Assembly: GCA_022836615.1 (NCBI GenBank)
Contig: MU405212.1
Location: 1 to 64,000, forward strand
Length of the DNA: 64,000 bases
DNA from: Annulohypoxylon bovei var. microspora
Lineage: Eukaryota > Ascomycota > Sordariomycetes > Xylariales > Hypoxylaceae
Direction: 5' to 3'
In this document: piece by piece, positions 1 through 12,250 of the stretch
Layout of the letters: every line of letters begins with the position of its first letter
Numbering within the stretch: the first letter of the stretch is position 1
Notes under the pieces: generated by a model
Told to the model about the DNA's origin: nothing
Databases searched by the model: none
The model's input: the letters and a program-made list of their open reading frames with translations, nothing else
Program-made: the position numbers and the translations under genes

Positions 1-1412
1 ATTAAAATTAAAAAAATTAACGAATATATTTAAATTATTATAATTATAATTTAAAAACATATAAAACATATAATAAATTAATTTTAATTAAAAAGTTTTA
101 AATATAAAATAAACGATAAAATTTAATTAAATTTAAAAAATATCGTAATATTATAATTTAAAAAAAAACTTTTTTAATTACACGTAAAATATAAAATAAT
201 TAAAATAATTAACCCTTATATAATAAAATTAAATATACTTATAAAAATTTAATTATAATTTTATATTAAATTATTTAAATTAATAATTATAAACCCGTTA
301 TTATTTTAAATATAAAATAACGTTTAACCACCATTTTTTATTAATTAAAACGGTAAAAACCTTAAATATATTATCGAAAAAATTTTACGATTAAAAAATA
401 AACGTAAAAAATAAAGCGTACGTAAAATAATATTAATTAAATAAAAAGGTTACGTAAAATTAATGTAAAAACCCCGGAAAAAATTAAAAAATATAAAAGT
501 TTTAAAAACGTTTTATTAACGATTCGAAGTAAAAAACGGGGTAAACGAAAAAGCCTTTACAATTATAAACCTTAAAAAACGAAGGAAAAAAATATTATTA
601 TAAATCGAAAACTTAAAAAATTAATTAAAATAAAAATTAACGCGAGTTTATATTATAATTATAAATATAATAAATATAAATCTTTATAATAAAATTATTA
701 ATAACTTTAAATAAATTATAAAAATTATTAAAACACGTATAAAAAAAGTTTCCACGTTAATTAATTTAATTTACACCTTTAAATATAAATATTATAATTT
801 TAAAAATAAAAAGTTATTATTTTTTTTTTTTTTTATTAATGAAAATAACTTTATTTTTAATTTTATATAATATAAGTTTACCGTTATTTATAAAAACCGT
901 CATATATTAAAATTTATTATTTTATAATATATTAATGTTTTTTAATATAAATAATACGAAGGTTATTAATAAAATAAATAATAATAATAATAAATTGTTT
1001 TTTTAAATGAAATTTATTTTATATATTTATTATAATAAATTAAAAAAGTTTTATATTTAATAAAAAAAAACGACGTGTTTATAATTAATTATATAAATGA
1101 AAAATTATTTAAAAAATAATAAAATGAAAAAAAAAAATATTAACGTGAAATTAATAAAAAAACGATTATTTATTATATTATTATTATTAAATATAATTAT
1201 TTTTTATTATTTTATTAATATTATATAATTATTAATAAAAACGGTAAAATATTATTATAAAAATATATTAAAGTATTAAAATTTTATTTTTTTTATTTAA
1301 ATTATTATTTTAAATATTATAATTTCGTTATATTAAAAAATAAAAATTTAATATATAAGATTTTAAAATAAAATTTTATATATAAATAAAAAAAAAATTT
1401 ATCTCAGCGAGC

Positions 1413-1529
1413 TTAAACTAAAAAAAATGCTTACGTAAAGCGGGCTGCGCTTATTTCAACCACGGGCCTATAGCCCGTGCCATTATATCTATGGAACGTT
1501 AAACCGTTTTCGCATTTTTTTTAGTCTAA
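1413..1529. mobile_element. 117-bp islet with 18-bp terminal inverted repeats
   Basis: A patch of normal composition sits inside the A/T-rich block. Its ends are TTAAACTAAAAAAAATGC (1413-1430) and, on the other strand, TTAGACTAAAAAAAATGC (1529-1512), matching at 17 of 18 positions. The middle holds a hairpin, CACGGGC-CTATA-GCCCGTG (1461-1479). Size and structure fit a tiny non-autonomous inverted-repeat element that escaped or post-dates RIP. No target-site duplication is visible, so mobility is inferred. Confidence 0.45.
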
Positions 1530-1780
1530 AATAATTTTATTCGAAAACCTAAGCTAGTTATAAATTTATATAAAGAAAAAAAAAACCTTTAATATATAAT
1601 CCTTTATTACTTAATAATAATATATAAAATACCTTTTAAATTATATTTTAAAATTAAAAAATTAACTTTTTAATCTTTATATACCATTAAATTACTTTTT
1701 AAACATATTTTCATTATATTTTAAACTTTAATAAAAAAATCCTTTTAATTACAATGCTTAAATGCCATTTACTTTTTTAT

Positions 1781-2077
1781 AATAACATCACCACCAATTG
1801 TTTAATTAATTTTAAATTTAACAACTAACAAAATATAAAATAAACCTACGTCCGAAGTTATTTAAATATTAATTATCTTTAATCGGTATTATATTATGGC
1901 TTGCCATAAATTTAAGCTTAATTATGCAAAAAGTCGTTTATTTTTTCGTAATAATATTACCATTAATTATTTAATTAATTTTAAACTTAACAATTAATAA
2001 AATATAAAATAAACCTACATTTAAGATTATTCATATATTAATTCTTTTTAATCATAATTAAATCATAATTTGCTATA
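1781..2077. repeat. Tandem direct repeat, 169-bp period, decayed by transitions
   Basis: The segment 1781-1908 recurs at 1950-2077. The copies differ almost only by C/T and G/A, for example CATCACCACCAATTG against TATTACCATTAATTA and CAACTAACAAAAT against CAATTAATAAAAT. This is direct internal evidence for RIP-type mutation. A second short pair shows the same pattern at about 2249-2273 and 2528-2551. The repeat family is not recognised. Confidence 0.65.
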
Positions 2078-2775
2078 ATTCCAACCACAAATTATTAAAT
2101 TCATTAAACTTATACCTAAAATAAATGTTAATAAATATGTTTAATATATAAATTATTATTTATTAAATAATTTAAGCCTTTTATTAAAAATAAACCTTTT
2201 AATCTTTTAATTACTTATTTAATTATTATAATTATTAAAAATAAAAAAGTTAACAATTTAATCACGGTTTAAAATACCTACCATATAAAATCGCGTTTAT
2301 CATATACAACCAATTTAAAGCAACAAAGTCAAAATAAATACAATATTTAACACCTTATTACATACGTTTTATTACATGTAACTTAATTAAAATAAGATTA
2401 TTTAAATCGTTGGATTAAAAGCTTTTAAACATTTAATTTTATAATTAAAAAATTATAATAAATATAAAATTATTAAAGTTTAAACATTAAAATTATTATG
2501 TATCGGCTTTTTATTAACTTTTAAAAGGTTAATAATTTAATCGCGGTTTAACATTTAAAATCACGATTAAAATCATAATTAAAATCATAATAAAATAAAA
2601 TAAAAACGAAACGTTATATAAAATTAAAAAAAGGTTTATTAAATGTATAACAACGTAATTAATTGAATTAAGTTATATTTAATGAAAAATTTACAAAGTT
2701 TATTAAAATATTCGTGGTTTAATTATTTTAATAATGGCGTAAAACGTGAAAAACGATAAAATTATTTTAAATTAA

Positions 2776-2862
2776 GGATGTTTTTTATTGTATTTGGGGG
2801 ATTTGAAGCTTTTAATTGGTTTAATTTCGCAGTGGCTAGAAAGGTATAAAAAAAAAACATCC
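2776..2862. mobile_element. 87-bp islet with short inverted termini
   Basis: A second islet of more normal composition in the A/T block begins GGATGTTTTTTAT (2776) and ends, read on the other strand, with GGATG followed by a longer T run and AT (2862-2846). The interior has CAGTGGCTAG, unlike the surrounding RIP-mutated DNA. It may be another miniature inverted-repeat element, but the termini are mostly homopolymer and no target duplication is seen. Confidence 0.3.
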
Positions 2863-3410
2863 CTGGTTTAAGTCCATTAAAATAAAAAAAAATAATATTT
2901 ATTCGATTTATATATCGTTTAATAATTTCGAATTAAATTTTATTAAAAGTAATGTAAAATGTATTAAAATTTATTTACGTAATTACATATATAACGACGT
3001 TAATTAACTTAAAAAATTAATTAAAAAAAATATAATTAATATAAAAAGTTTATTAATAAAAATATTAATAATATATTAAAACGTTAAATTAATATAAAAA
3101 AAACGTATAAATAAAAAATAATATATTAAAAGTAATAAAATTATTATTTTTATTATTTATTTATTTTATTTTTCGATTTTATATAATTAATTTAAAGTAA
3201 AATAACTTTTATAATATTTTATTAACGTGTTTAATATTATAATAAAATTTTTAATTATTTAAATAAATAATTTAAAAGATAAATTAATTTATAATATAAT
3301 ATAATGGTATTAATATAAATTTATATATAACTTATTTAATTTAACGCCATTTTAATAAGTAAATAAATTATTCTTATTACAATAATATATTAAGTATTAA
3401 CATTAATAGT

Positions 3411-4540
3411 TTAACATGTCGTCGAATCTTACGCGTACTTATACTGGTGACGTGCCATCTAACTTTATACAAATTGTGCATACAACACATGTCAGGGACA
3501 GATTTTGCGGCTGCAATGCAAAGGTCCGTTGGACCGTGACCATCGAGAGAACGTGGGCCTATAGGCCATAAGAAGTAGTGTTCAGTGGTAGGTAAGGTAT
3601 GTATGATACAGCATTCTCAACGCTGAAACCTCAATTTTCCTTAAAGAATCTAGGGATAATGAATGAAGTAAGGCGAAAAGAAGATAAGACTCCCATTGGC
3701 TAATAGAAGCATCCGGTCAGACATCATTGCAGATTCTAGAAATATTCCAAGCACCTGGGTATGATACTAGCAAAGAGAAAGCGAGTGGAGGCGAGATTGT
3801 CGATTCCGCTTGGTTAGGTACATGAGAACCCCGTTGAACAACCGATTTACATAAGGTTTCGCCAACGAAGCTCCTCAGACGTATTTCGTAATCAAGCATG
3901 GGGAACCATGACGGAAAATTGAGGCGTGGCGGGGCAAGAGCTGGCGCTGGACGTGGAGGTCACGGTGCTGGTAGAAAGCCACAGTGGGGAGTGAGGCTGC
4001 TTATCCACTCTGTCCACTGCATCCACTCATTCCGATCCATTCCAATTAATTTATCTTCAGCACCACGTCACCGCCGCATACAAGCACATGCATGTGCTAA
4101 ATGACACCCTACCTCTTACCGACAGAAGCTGTGCCAGGTACATGATGCTTTTTTAATACTTCCGGATTAAATGTTCTAATCAACCGTTGATGTTGTGAAC
4201 CGATCGACAACAAGCTTAGGATCATATTTGAGTCCCGCTTCCGCTCTCGTTTACGTTTATTATTACGATGCTGGTTTTCTTTGCGTGCAAGTAGCCGTCT
4301 CGCCGCCTCTACCGAATGTCCGATAGACCGCCCCCAGCTGAAAAAAAAGAAATCCTAGGCACGTACTTTTCTCAAAGCATGCCTTCCTTACCACGGCTGC
4401 CTATTATTAGCATTGCCATCTTTTTTTGGCCTTGTAGGCGATAGTTTTCTCAAGTTGTAAGAAGAGGAAAGATAGAGATATTCGAAATCCCAAGTATTCC
4501 AGAAAACAATCCGAGTAGATAATTCTAATACCATCCGACA
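3411..4540. other. Intergenic, normal composition, no gene seen
   Basis: This lies between the RIP-like block and the DDHD gene. It has ordinary base composition and only short overlapping open frames that resemble nothing known. The last few hundred bases are presumably promoter and 5' leader of the 4541 gene; in-frame stops lie close upstream of that ATG. Confidence 0.5.
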
Positions 4541-7500
4541 ATGCCTCCAAACAACAACCTCATCAACTACTACGGGGAGGCTCCGAAAACACATAACTAC
4601 GGATCAAGATGTCGATTAGCTCCAGTAACCCATCCCTTTGCCTCTTCCAATGTCGACGGCATTCCACCAGTGAACGCCCAGTACTTTTACTTATCTTCCG
4701 TTCCCATCGATGACCCTCTTTCTACTACCACTATCGCTGCCACGGCCGATCCGAAATCTGCTAGAAGTAGCCTCCGACCCTTCTCGCCGGGAGACAATAA
4801 TGCATTAGAGAAGGCTTGGCTGAGCCTTGCTTCAGATACCTACCGTCAAAACCATACAAACGCACGACAAAACCGTCCTCCTAGCCCGTGTCTCGCTAAG
4901 ACAAATGGCGAGAAGTTACGTGGTATCGTACACCGCTTGGCCGTGGAACATGCTGAGAAACATGCACGCGAAGGTCCCTCACCGGAAAAGGTCCAGCCTT
5001 TCACTGAGGGTCTACCGGAACCAGAGAATGCTTCGCTCCTGTGCTGCTCAGACCTTCTCGTTGATGTTGGCGTTGCCCTACGAACATCTTTTTGTGCCGT
5101 GGCTAGGCGAAAGCAGCATGAGCTTAACCGAGACATGGTCGCTCAAGCTGTTATGAGTGAGATGAATACGCTGCACACTGATTCAACGGCTTCCGTTACG
5201 GAACGACGTGTACCGTCCAATAGCATACCCCCAAGCCAGTCGCAAATTGACTCTGTAATGAGGTCAGGCCAACTAGATGAACGACCCAATAGTCAACATT
5301 CCGTAACGTCGCAGCCTCAAGTGTCAACCGATAGAAGCCCTAATGTTCCCGTTCCTACGAAATCTTCGTTTGCGGACGACGGTATCTCGGGTAGACCCTT
5401 TGTCCGCGTAGGCACTCCAGAAACTCCCATTATATCACCGCCGGCGTCATTTCCGAGAGCTGCTACTTTTCGACCTAGTGGGCTCGCTGATGAGTTGAAG
5501 AGCGGAGAAGCCAGGTCCCGTCGTGCTTCGTCAGTAGGGGATCCGTCCCCCTCACCCAGATCGCCTAAATATGTGGAAGCTCCAAAGGTCGTTTCACGTG
5601 AAGTAACAGTTGGTATCTCTAGGCTACATGAAGTGTCTCTTCCTGCTTTGCAGATGAAACCAATATATTGGTCTCCTGTTAATGATATTGCTACTGTTTT
5701 CCGGGCAACTTGGTTCTACCGGTATAGTCACCATGTGCTCGTTGAGATGGGGATATTTACTAATTTTAAACTAGAGACGATATGAGGCCTATTGACCCCA
5801 CTGTAGCTAACCAACTCGAGGCTGGATATCGAGAACTTAAGCCGCACTCTGAGACTTGGAAAGACGAACTTAGATGTGCCGTGGAAGTTGGTCCTCTAGG
5901 GGAAGAAAAAGTCTCACATCCGTTATGGCCAAAACCACCAAATAAGTCCTCCAAGAAGGCCGAGGATTTGATGGAGCCACCTATATCCAGCAACCCATTT
6001 TGTGCAGCTCGTTGCTTTCGTGGCGAAGCAGCCGCAGAAGGTAGCCTTTTACCAACTCCAAATGAGGATAACTCCGCTCCTGTCTCAACTCACAAGAAGT
6101 TTGAACAGTATCATGTCATTTACAAGGACGATACGACAGCGTATTTACTCAAGCCAAGCTTGAGACCCTCTGCGTACTATGGCCGTAGACCAGTGGCAAA
6201 AATAGTGAAAGGTCTCACTATTGGCATCCCGGTGGTGAGGGGCTTTGACTACGAGGCATGGGCGAGGAGACATGAGAAGAAACAGGATCAACGGCGTCAA
6301 CAAACCTCGTCTGTTCCTAATAATGTCCAAGAAAGTGTTAGGCGTGAAACGTGCTCGGCGTGTAAGGCCGATGAGGAACGCGCGCAAGTCACAGATCTCG
6401 TTTTAGTCGTTCATGGCATCGGCCAGAAGTTAGCAGAGCGAGTAGAAAACTATCATTTTACCCACGCTATAAACGCGTTTCGCCGGGCTATCAACGTCGA
6501 ACTCCGAAGTGACGCGGTCAGAGGGGTGCTAAGGAAAGGGCTGGACGGTATAATGGTCCTTCCTGTGAACTGGAGGCAAAACCTATCGTTCGAAGACGGT
6601 GGACCGATGAAAGAAGAGGATAAAGAGCACTATACGCCCGAAGGTTTCACCTTGAAAGATATCGAGCCCAAGACTATCCCTGCCGTTCGGAGCATGATAT
6701 CTGATGTCATGTTCGATATCCCGTTCTATATGTCGCATCATAAACCGAAGATGGTAGCGGCTATGGTCGGCGAAGCGAACCGTGTTTACAGACTCTGGTG
6801 CCGAAATAACGCAAGCTTTGCGGAAAAGGGAAAGGTTCATCTAATCGGCCACTCTCTCGGCAGCGTCATGTGTATTGAAGTCTTGTCGAGGCAGCCTACT
6901 ATTGTACCAGCTCTACAACTCACGAAGCAGCCCCAGTTGAAGCACTTCGAATTCGATACTAAGAATTTGTTTCTTCTTGGTAGCCCTGCCGCTTTCTTCC
7001 TGTTGCTCGAGAGAGGTGCGCTGCTACCAAGGAGAGGACGTCGGAAACCAGGGGCAGACCTGAGCGATATTGTGTCACAGAACATTGTTGGAGATATGGG
7101 ACGATTCGGCTGCATAGCCGTAGACAATATCTACAATATTATGGCCCGAGAAGATGCTGTCGCATATCTACTCAACGGGACTCTAGACCCAATGTATGCC
7201 GCCAGCCTGAAGACAGCGTATGTACCAAGCACATCGACGTCATTTCTACAGTCAATGGGCAATGCTATGCTCAGCATTGTTCCTGGTGCTAGCGGGGCGC
7301 CCACGCCAGTCAATGCCCCAGTCCCGAGGCCCCCGACTGTCCGTCTTCCATCGCAACTCGAACTCGAAGTGCATGATTTTACGCGTGAGGAGGTTGCTGA
7401 GAAGAAGGCTTTTCTACTTAATGATAATGGACAGATCGACTACTTTTTACGGTCAGGGAGCGGTCCGCTCGAATTACAGTATCTAAACATGTTGAGCGCT

Positions 7501-7638
7501 CACACGAGCTATTGGGTAAACCACGACCTCATCCGCATGCTATGCTTGGAGATAGGAAGAAATCCCGGGAAGACAAACACGCTTCCCGCGATGAGAGCTG
7601 TCAAGGTTGCGAAGCGGGTTGTTCCTTCGATGGTTTGA
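4541..7638 (+). CDS. DDHD-domain phospholipase (PA-PLA1 family), join 4541-5721, 5775-7638
   Basis: Predicted 1014-residue intracellular phospholipase A1-like protein of the DDHD family (yeast YOR022c, mammalian DDHD1/2). It is read as two exons around a 53-base intron (5722-5774) with donor GTATAG, branch-like ACTAAT and acceptor CTAG. The join CG|A GAC GAT ATG restores the family segment ATWFYRDDMRPIDP. The second exon holds LVVHGIGQK, the serine-hydrolase motif GHSLG with Ser at about residue 754, and a C-terminal region with NDNGQID, LSAHTSYW and NHDLIRML, fitting the DDHD domain. The N-terminal 300 residues are Ser/Pro-rich and probably disordered, apart from a conserved helical part. 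No signal peptide is seen; family members act on phosphatidic acid and related lipids at organelle membranes. Start: first ATG after in-frame stops. Confidence 0.88.
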
Positions 7639-10400
7639 ATAGAATTATGTCCCGCTCACGATTAAATTTGCATGGATACACTTCTAGCCGGCGTTTGGGA
7701 ATCACTGGATTAGACCAGGAATGATGGCATATAGACTACGGATACCCATTGCCAATATGAACATATTCACAAGTTGTAACAGTATAGTAATACAACCAAA
7801 AGAAATCTTCGTCTCCTACTTCACTATCGCATTTTAAGATGGCGTGTTACTCACCTTCGGTCCCGAAAGTTTTTTACCCCTTGATCAGCTAAGGTTGTAG
7901 GCGACGAAAACCCTGCTATCCTAGTCTTATTCACAGCACGGAACCGGTTTGTAGGAGCGGACTGCGTGATAATTCCATGAAGTACGCCGGAATGTTACGT
8001 TTCGAGCCGTCCCAATCCTCGAAATGCGAGACCTTCAACCCTCGGTCCCGATGCCATCTCAGTCAAATTCGTCCGCCTTATTGTCTACCCTGTTAAAATC
8101 ACGGAACGGAGTATATGAGATATATTTTACGCCCGTATCACATTCCATTAGATAATTGTTATACCGATGATCTCAGGAGTATACGGAACGCTATCATCAA
8201 ACTCAAATTATGATATGGTATTCTTCCGATGGCGCGGCGAGCATCGATTAAGAGAATCGCGTCCGGGATTTGTAATCTAAACCATGTGGGCTTCGGAGGC
8301 GGCTTCACTGTCGAACTTGTCTCAGATGTCAGCCTTGACCGAACTACCATAGCTAGAAAGATCACAGGGCAGGTGATATGGGCAGTTGCGAAATGAGAAG
8401 CCTTATGAAACTAATGTCGATATGACCCTGCGTGAGGGCTTGTCAACATGGACATGTTCCGCAGAAATATCTGAGACGGCTATCACGAGACCGTCTTGTT
8501 GATGTCAGTCGGACGCTAAGGACTTCGGTGAGGTCGCCTGCATGGTGTTTCGCCGCTATTCAGTAGCGTCTCCAGTCCTCCCCCCAGCAAAGAGCAAGGA
8601 GACTTCAAACTCGTCGACGCTCGTATTCTCTACGATCACTAGGAAGTGATTTCGATAATAGCCGCAGTCATCATCATCCCCAATGTTGTATACGGCGTAT
8701 AACGTATGAAGAATCCAAGAATTTCGTATAGTTCGATCATGACTTCATGTCATACGTGTTGACGTACGGAAATACCCCTATCCTAGTTGTGCTACCACTG
8801 CCGTTGCCATAGTCTTCAGCTTAAGCCCGTTCTCCCGCAAATTTTATTAACTCGCCGGGAGTCGAATTCCGCCGTGACGCAGTACGACGTCGGGGTCTTC
8901 TTTTCTATTCCAATGTCTTATAAATGGTTAGCTGGGACTGCTTCTGGTATAAATTATGCAGTTTAGTCGACGCCCTTCCGCCAATACTTACCTCACATGA
9001 TATAGGACAACGATGTCCAGTTCGACATCGTGTCTCTTTCAGCGTTGTAAACCAAAAGTTCATTACGGCATTCCTTCATAGTCGATGCTTGTGTCGGATC
9101 CTACGTTGGGAGCACGGCAGTCGAGTCTCTGACAATATGTTCGAGTCACGATGGTTTCTGATCGATGCTCACCATCAACATCTGGTCGTAGAAGTTTAAA
9201 AGATGACGTGGCTACTTAGGATCACCTACGACTAACAAAGTTATACGCTTACGTACTAACAGACTTCTGGCTTTCTAGCAAAAAATGGGCGGCGCAGACG
9301 AGGCACAGCATAAAGGAATAGATAAAAATCACTTCGTCCAGATAGGCTCGTCAGCAATAGGTAGGACACCGAGGCTAACTTAGGAAACCCGATCTAAATC
9401 TTTAACAATCTCACTTCTTGAAGCACGACGATACGCTAGCTTCTTACATGTTGGTAATTTGGTAATACCGGCACTGAGGACCGTACAGTGTTACGAGTTG
9501 CCAGAGATCGAGATAATGCATAACAGCTGTTAGTACACTCTTGCCTCACAATACTAAGACATAACCAACGTCGTTCATCGAGTAATCAAACGTGACCGAC
9601 CCGTAACCTCACCAATCTCCGACCTATCCCTCGGGTCTGTACCTGTACGACGTCTACAAGTCCTACCGTTTAAGGTATAGTAGTCTACCTCGATAGATTT
9701 ACTTGGACTCTAGTATCTCCCCATCTGATGATAGGAGACCGGTTCTCCATCGGCTACCAGGAATAATTTGCCACGCAATCTTGATCATATGCCTCATTAT
9801 CACGCATCAACCCACATACTGCAAGAAGAGGTATCGTATTCGGTCGGCACTAGTTGCCTATATGTGGTATACGCGACTCGGGACTCGGGCGGAATTAGTC
9901 AGATTAGAGAGTAGTCTTCTGGAGGATGAGACAGCAAGAGATTCCCACAGTATTATCAAGGCGACCATTCACATCGTTATCGTCGTCGGCAGCCACCGGC
10001 ACCCGAATATGTCGTGCTGTTAGGATCATCACCTCCTAAAAGCCGCTCTTCTACATGTACCCCTATTGGCATAACCTGCCTTGCATACCCGAGCAGACAG
10101 ATCCACACCGGCCGTGTCTCGATAGGTGTATCAGGAGTCCCTGATGCTGCCATAGTATACTGTAGAGCAGAGACTTCGCCACTCCCACTATTAAGGGTGA
10201 AATCCTTTTGCTACGATGTCAAGAGAGGAAAGCTGGTGTGGGAATCACAACTCCGCTTCATCTAAAGACTCCAGATTCCAGATAGCTATTACTAGGGGAT
10301 AATGTGATACATCTTAGATGTCAGCCACAGGGTCTAGCTATGTAGCCCGGCTCTTTCTCCAGTTCCACAGGACCGGGAGGTTGTCATAAGTCTGTCTCGA
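7639..10400. other. Gene-free stretch
   Basis: No supported gene is present. Open frames here are at most about 106 residues (for example 9703-10023), with no recognisable domain, and the codon pattern looks random. Composition is mixed with many CpG-containing words, unlike the first 3.4 kb. It includes the 3' flank of the DDHD gene. No tRNA, repeat array or inverted repeat was found by eye. Confidence 0.5.
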
Positions 10401-12250
10401 GGTGGCACGTAGCCTTCCAATAGGGCTACCTAGATTTCCTTCCCACGCCCTAATCACCTTCTACATCTCTCCCTTCCTTCCGCCACTTCCCCTGCCCACA
10501 GGCGTAGCGTTATTTCCCCGTTCTCGACTATTCTGTGGTCCCGAGACGACCGCTTCTAGCCTTCTTGCCTTTGGAACGCAGGATGGCGAGCATAGAACGT
10601 CACTGTGGATATCTACTAATTCTGGGATGAGGCGATAAAAACGTAAACTGCCGGCTAACTGCCAACAGCAGTTATCCCCTTGCCCCGATAGAGCCTGTGG
10701 CACAGGCACGCATTGTCCCCCGTAGGCGTTGGAGCCAAGACCTAATAATTCAGGAATCGTCCGCCAACATCACGTCTTCCCAAAGCGGTGAAATAGGCAC
10801 GAGACGCGGGATAAGTGTCCGGGTATCTTCCTCTTGCCTTCGTAGTTCGATGTCTGGCGCGGTTTAATTAGATACCTTACGACCTTCTTCTTTCTTGCCC
10901 TCTTAACCCCGAAATGTAGGATAGGTGCCCCCTGGATTTTTTGGATCTTCTATCCTGCGCCTCGACGCATGGAGAGAGAGACCCCTACGCTGCCGGGCAT
11001 ATGCGATAACTAAGTGCTGACAGCTGCGATCGCCGGCGAGGAAGGATGCAAGAGATGGGTTCAAGCCATGGGTTAGCACCGCTGTGTCTGCTGCCCATCG
11101 ACGGGGTTTCGACACCAGTGGATTTTCCCCTGTTTTTCCAAGGGGCTTCAAGGAGCCAAAACGCAGAACGGGGGGGACTGGGCTCAGTTGGGATACAGCG
11201 AAGGGTGGCTTCGGCAGGCGGCCACGGGATTCGTTCGAGATCCACGGACCTTGCAAAATTAGAGACCGGGGAGCGCTGGAAAGGCATATTCTCTCTCCCC
11301 ATGTATTTTGCCCATATTTCTTTTTTAACTCTCTCCATACTTGAAGCCAATATAGTACTATCGTATGTTATTAAGATCCATCCTATTATCTAAATACTCA
11401 TCATCGTCGTCGAGTTGATATGCCAAGATTGGCTAAACTGGGTCCACGATAGCGTCTCTGCAACCATAGGCCGGGGTAAGTTCCTGTATGTACCCAGGGC
11501 ATGCACAATACTGTAGATTTCGACACGACCACGCGCCCGCCCAGACGTGTTGCAGCTCACTGCAGCATCATGTACGGATCATGCGTGTAGTATGTGTACA
11601 TGTCTTGTACCTACATAGTACAGCAACTAAACAACTAGGCCCCCTGCATCCCACGAGCTGAAAAGCAGGGGAAGGCACGAGATAGGAAGGACGGTGAGCT
11701 TATTATTAATCTCAGGGCCAACATGGTCGGCTTACCCAACTCCAAGGCCCCCCGGAAGCATGTAGGTAGTATGTATATATCCAGCATCAAAAACTCAAAT
11801 CAAACCCGACCAAGCCCTGTCTCCTCCCCCCCCTTGACCGGTCTCGTTATGTTGCGTGCGTCTGCGTCCTTGCTTCGGCTGAAGGATTCATCTTGACCCA
11901 GCCCTGCGATCCTTCACGCCTTTCCCAGCTGCCGCATCTGACCGGCGCTGGACGAATTGTTCTAGAAGGTAACCCTAAACGAATCACGTACTCGACCGGA
12001 AAGGGATGGAGGAGCGGATTGTTAGTGACGGAAGAGCAAGGCGATGAATGGATCGTTCTTCTCATCCCGCCCACATCGCACCCACGCACATACGTCTGCC
12101 GCGTAATCGAACAGAACGGTTGGACAATCCAGTTCCGCCAGTCAATTCGCTTAGCGCCAACCCCTCAACTGGATAGGGCACGAACGCCCTGCTCCTCTAG
12201 TACGATTTGAAGAGGAGTTGAGGATAAACAAGCCTGAGCTCGGCCGTAAC
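10401..12250. other. G/C-richer gene-free stretch with a tRNA-promoter-like patch
   Basis: Between 10900 and 11350 several frames on both strands stay open for 86-121 codons, a sign of few stop-forming words rather than coding. None gives a recognisable protein. At about 11178-11243, GGCTCAGTTGGGATACAGC is followed some 50 bases later by GTTCGAGATCC, resembling Pol III box A and box B, but the segment does not fold as a tRNA. A frame at 11893-12210 (105 codons) is likewise unsupported. Confidence 0.4.

Larger units (their letters stand above)
1..3410. repeat. A/T-saturated RIP-like block
   Basis: The stretch is almost entirely A and T, with no reading frame of useful length, and changes to normal composition at about 3411. 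The remaining C is mostly in CpG (AACG, TACG) while CpA is scarce. This is the footprint expected of repeat-induced point mutation in Pezizomycotina, which turns CpA into TpA. Near-identical internal repeats that differ mainly by C/T and G/A support this. The original element cannot be recognised. It could be an old transposon cluster; the left end is cut by the window. Confidence 0.8.

Noticed and set aside
3519..3535. Short palindrome around GGTCCGTTGGACC
   Set aside because: A single small hairpin without flanking duplication, terminator context or a second copy.
11893..12210. 105-codon open frame
   Set aside because: It looks somewhat protein-like, but no domain, splice partner or conserved neighbour supports it.
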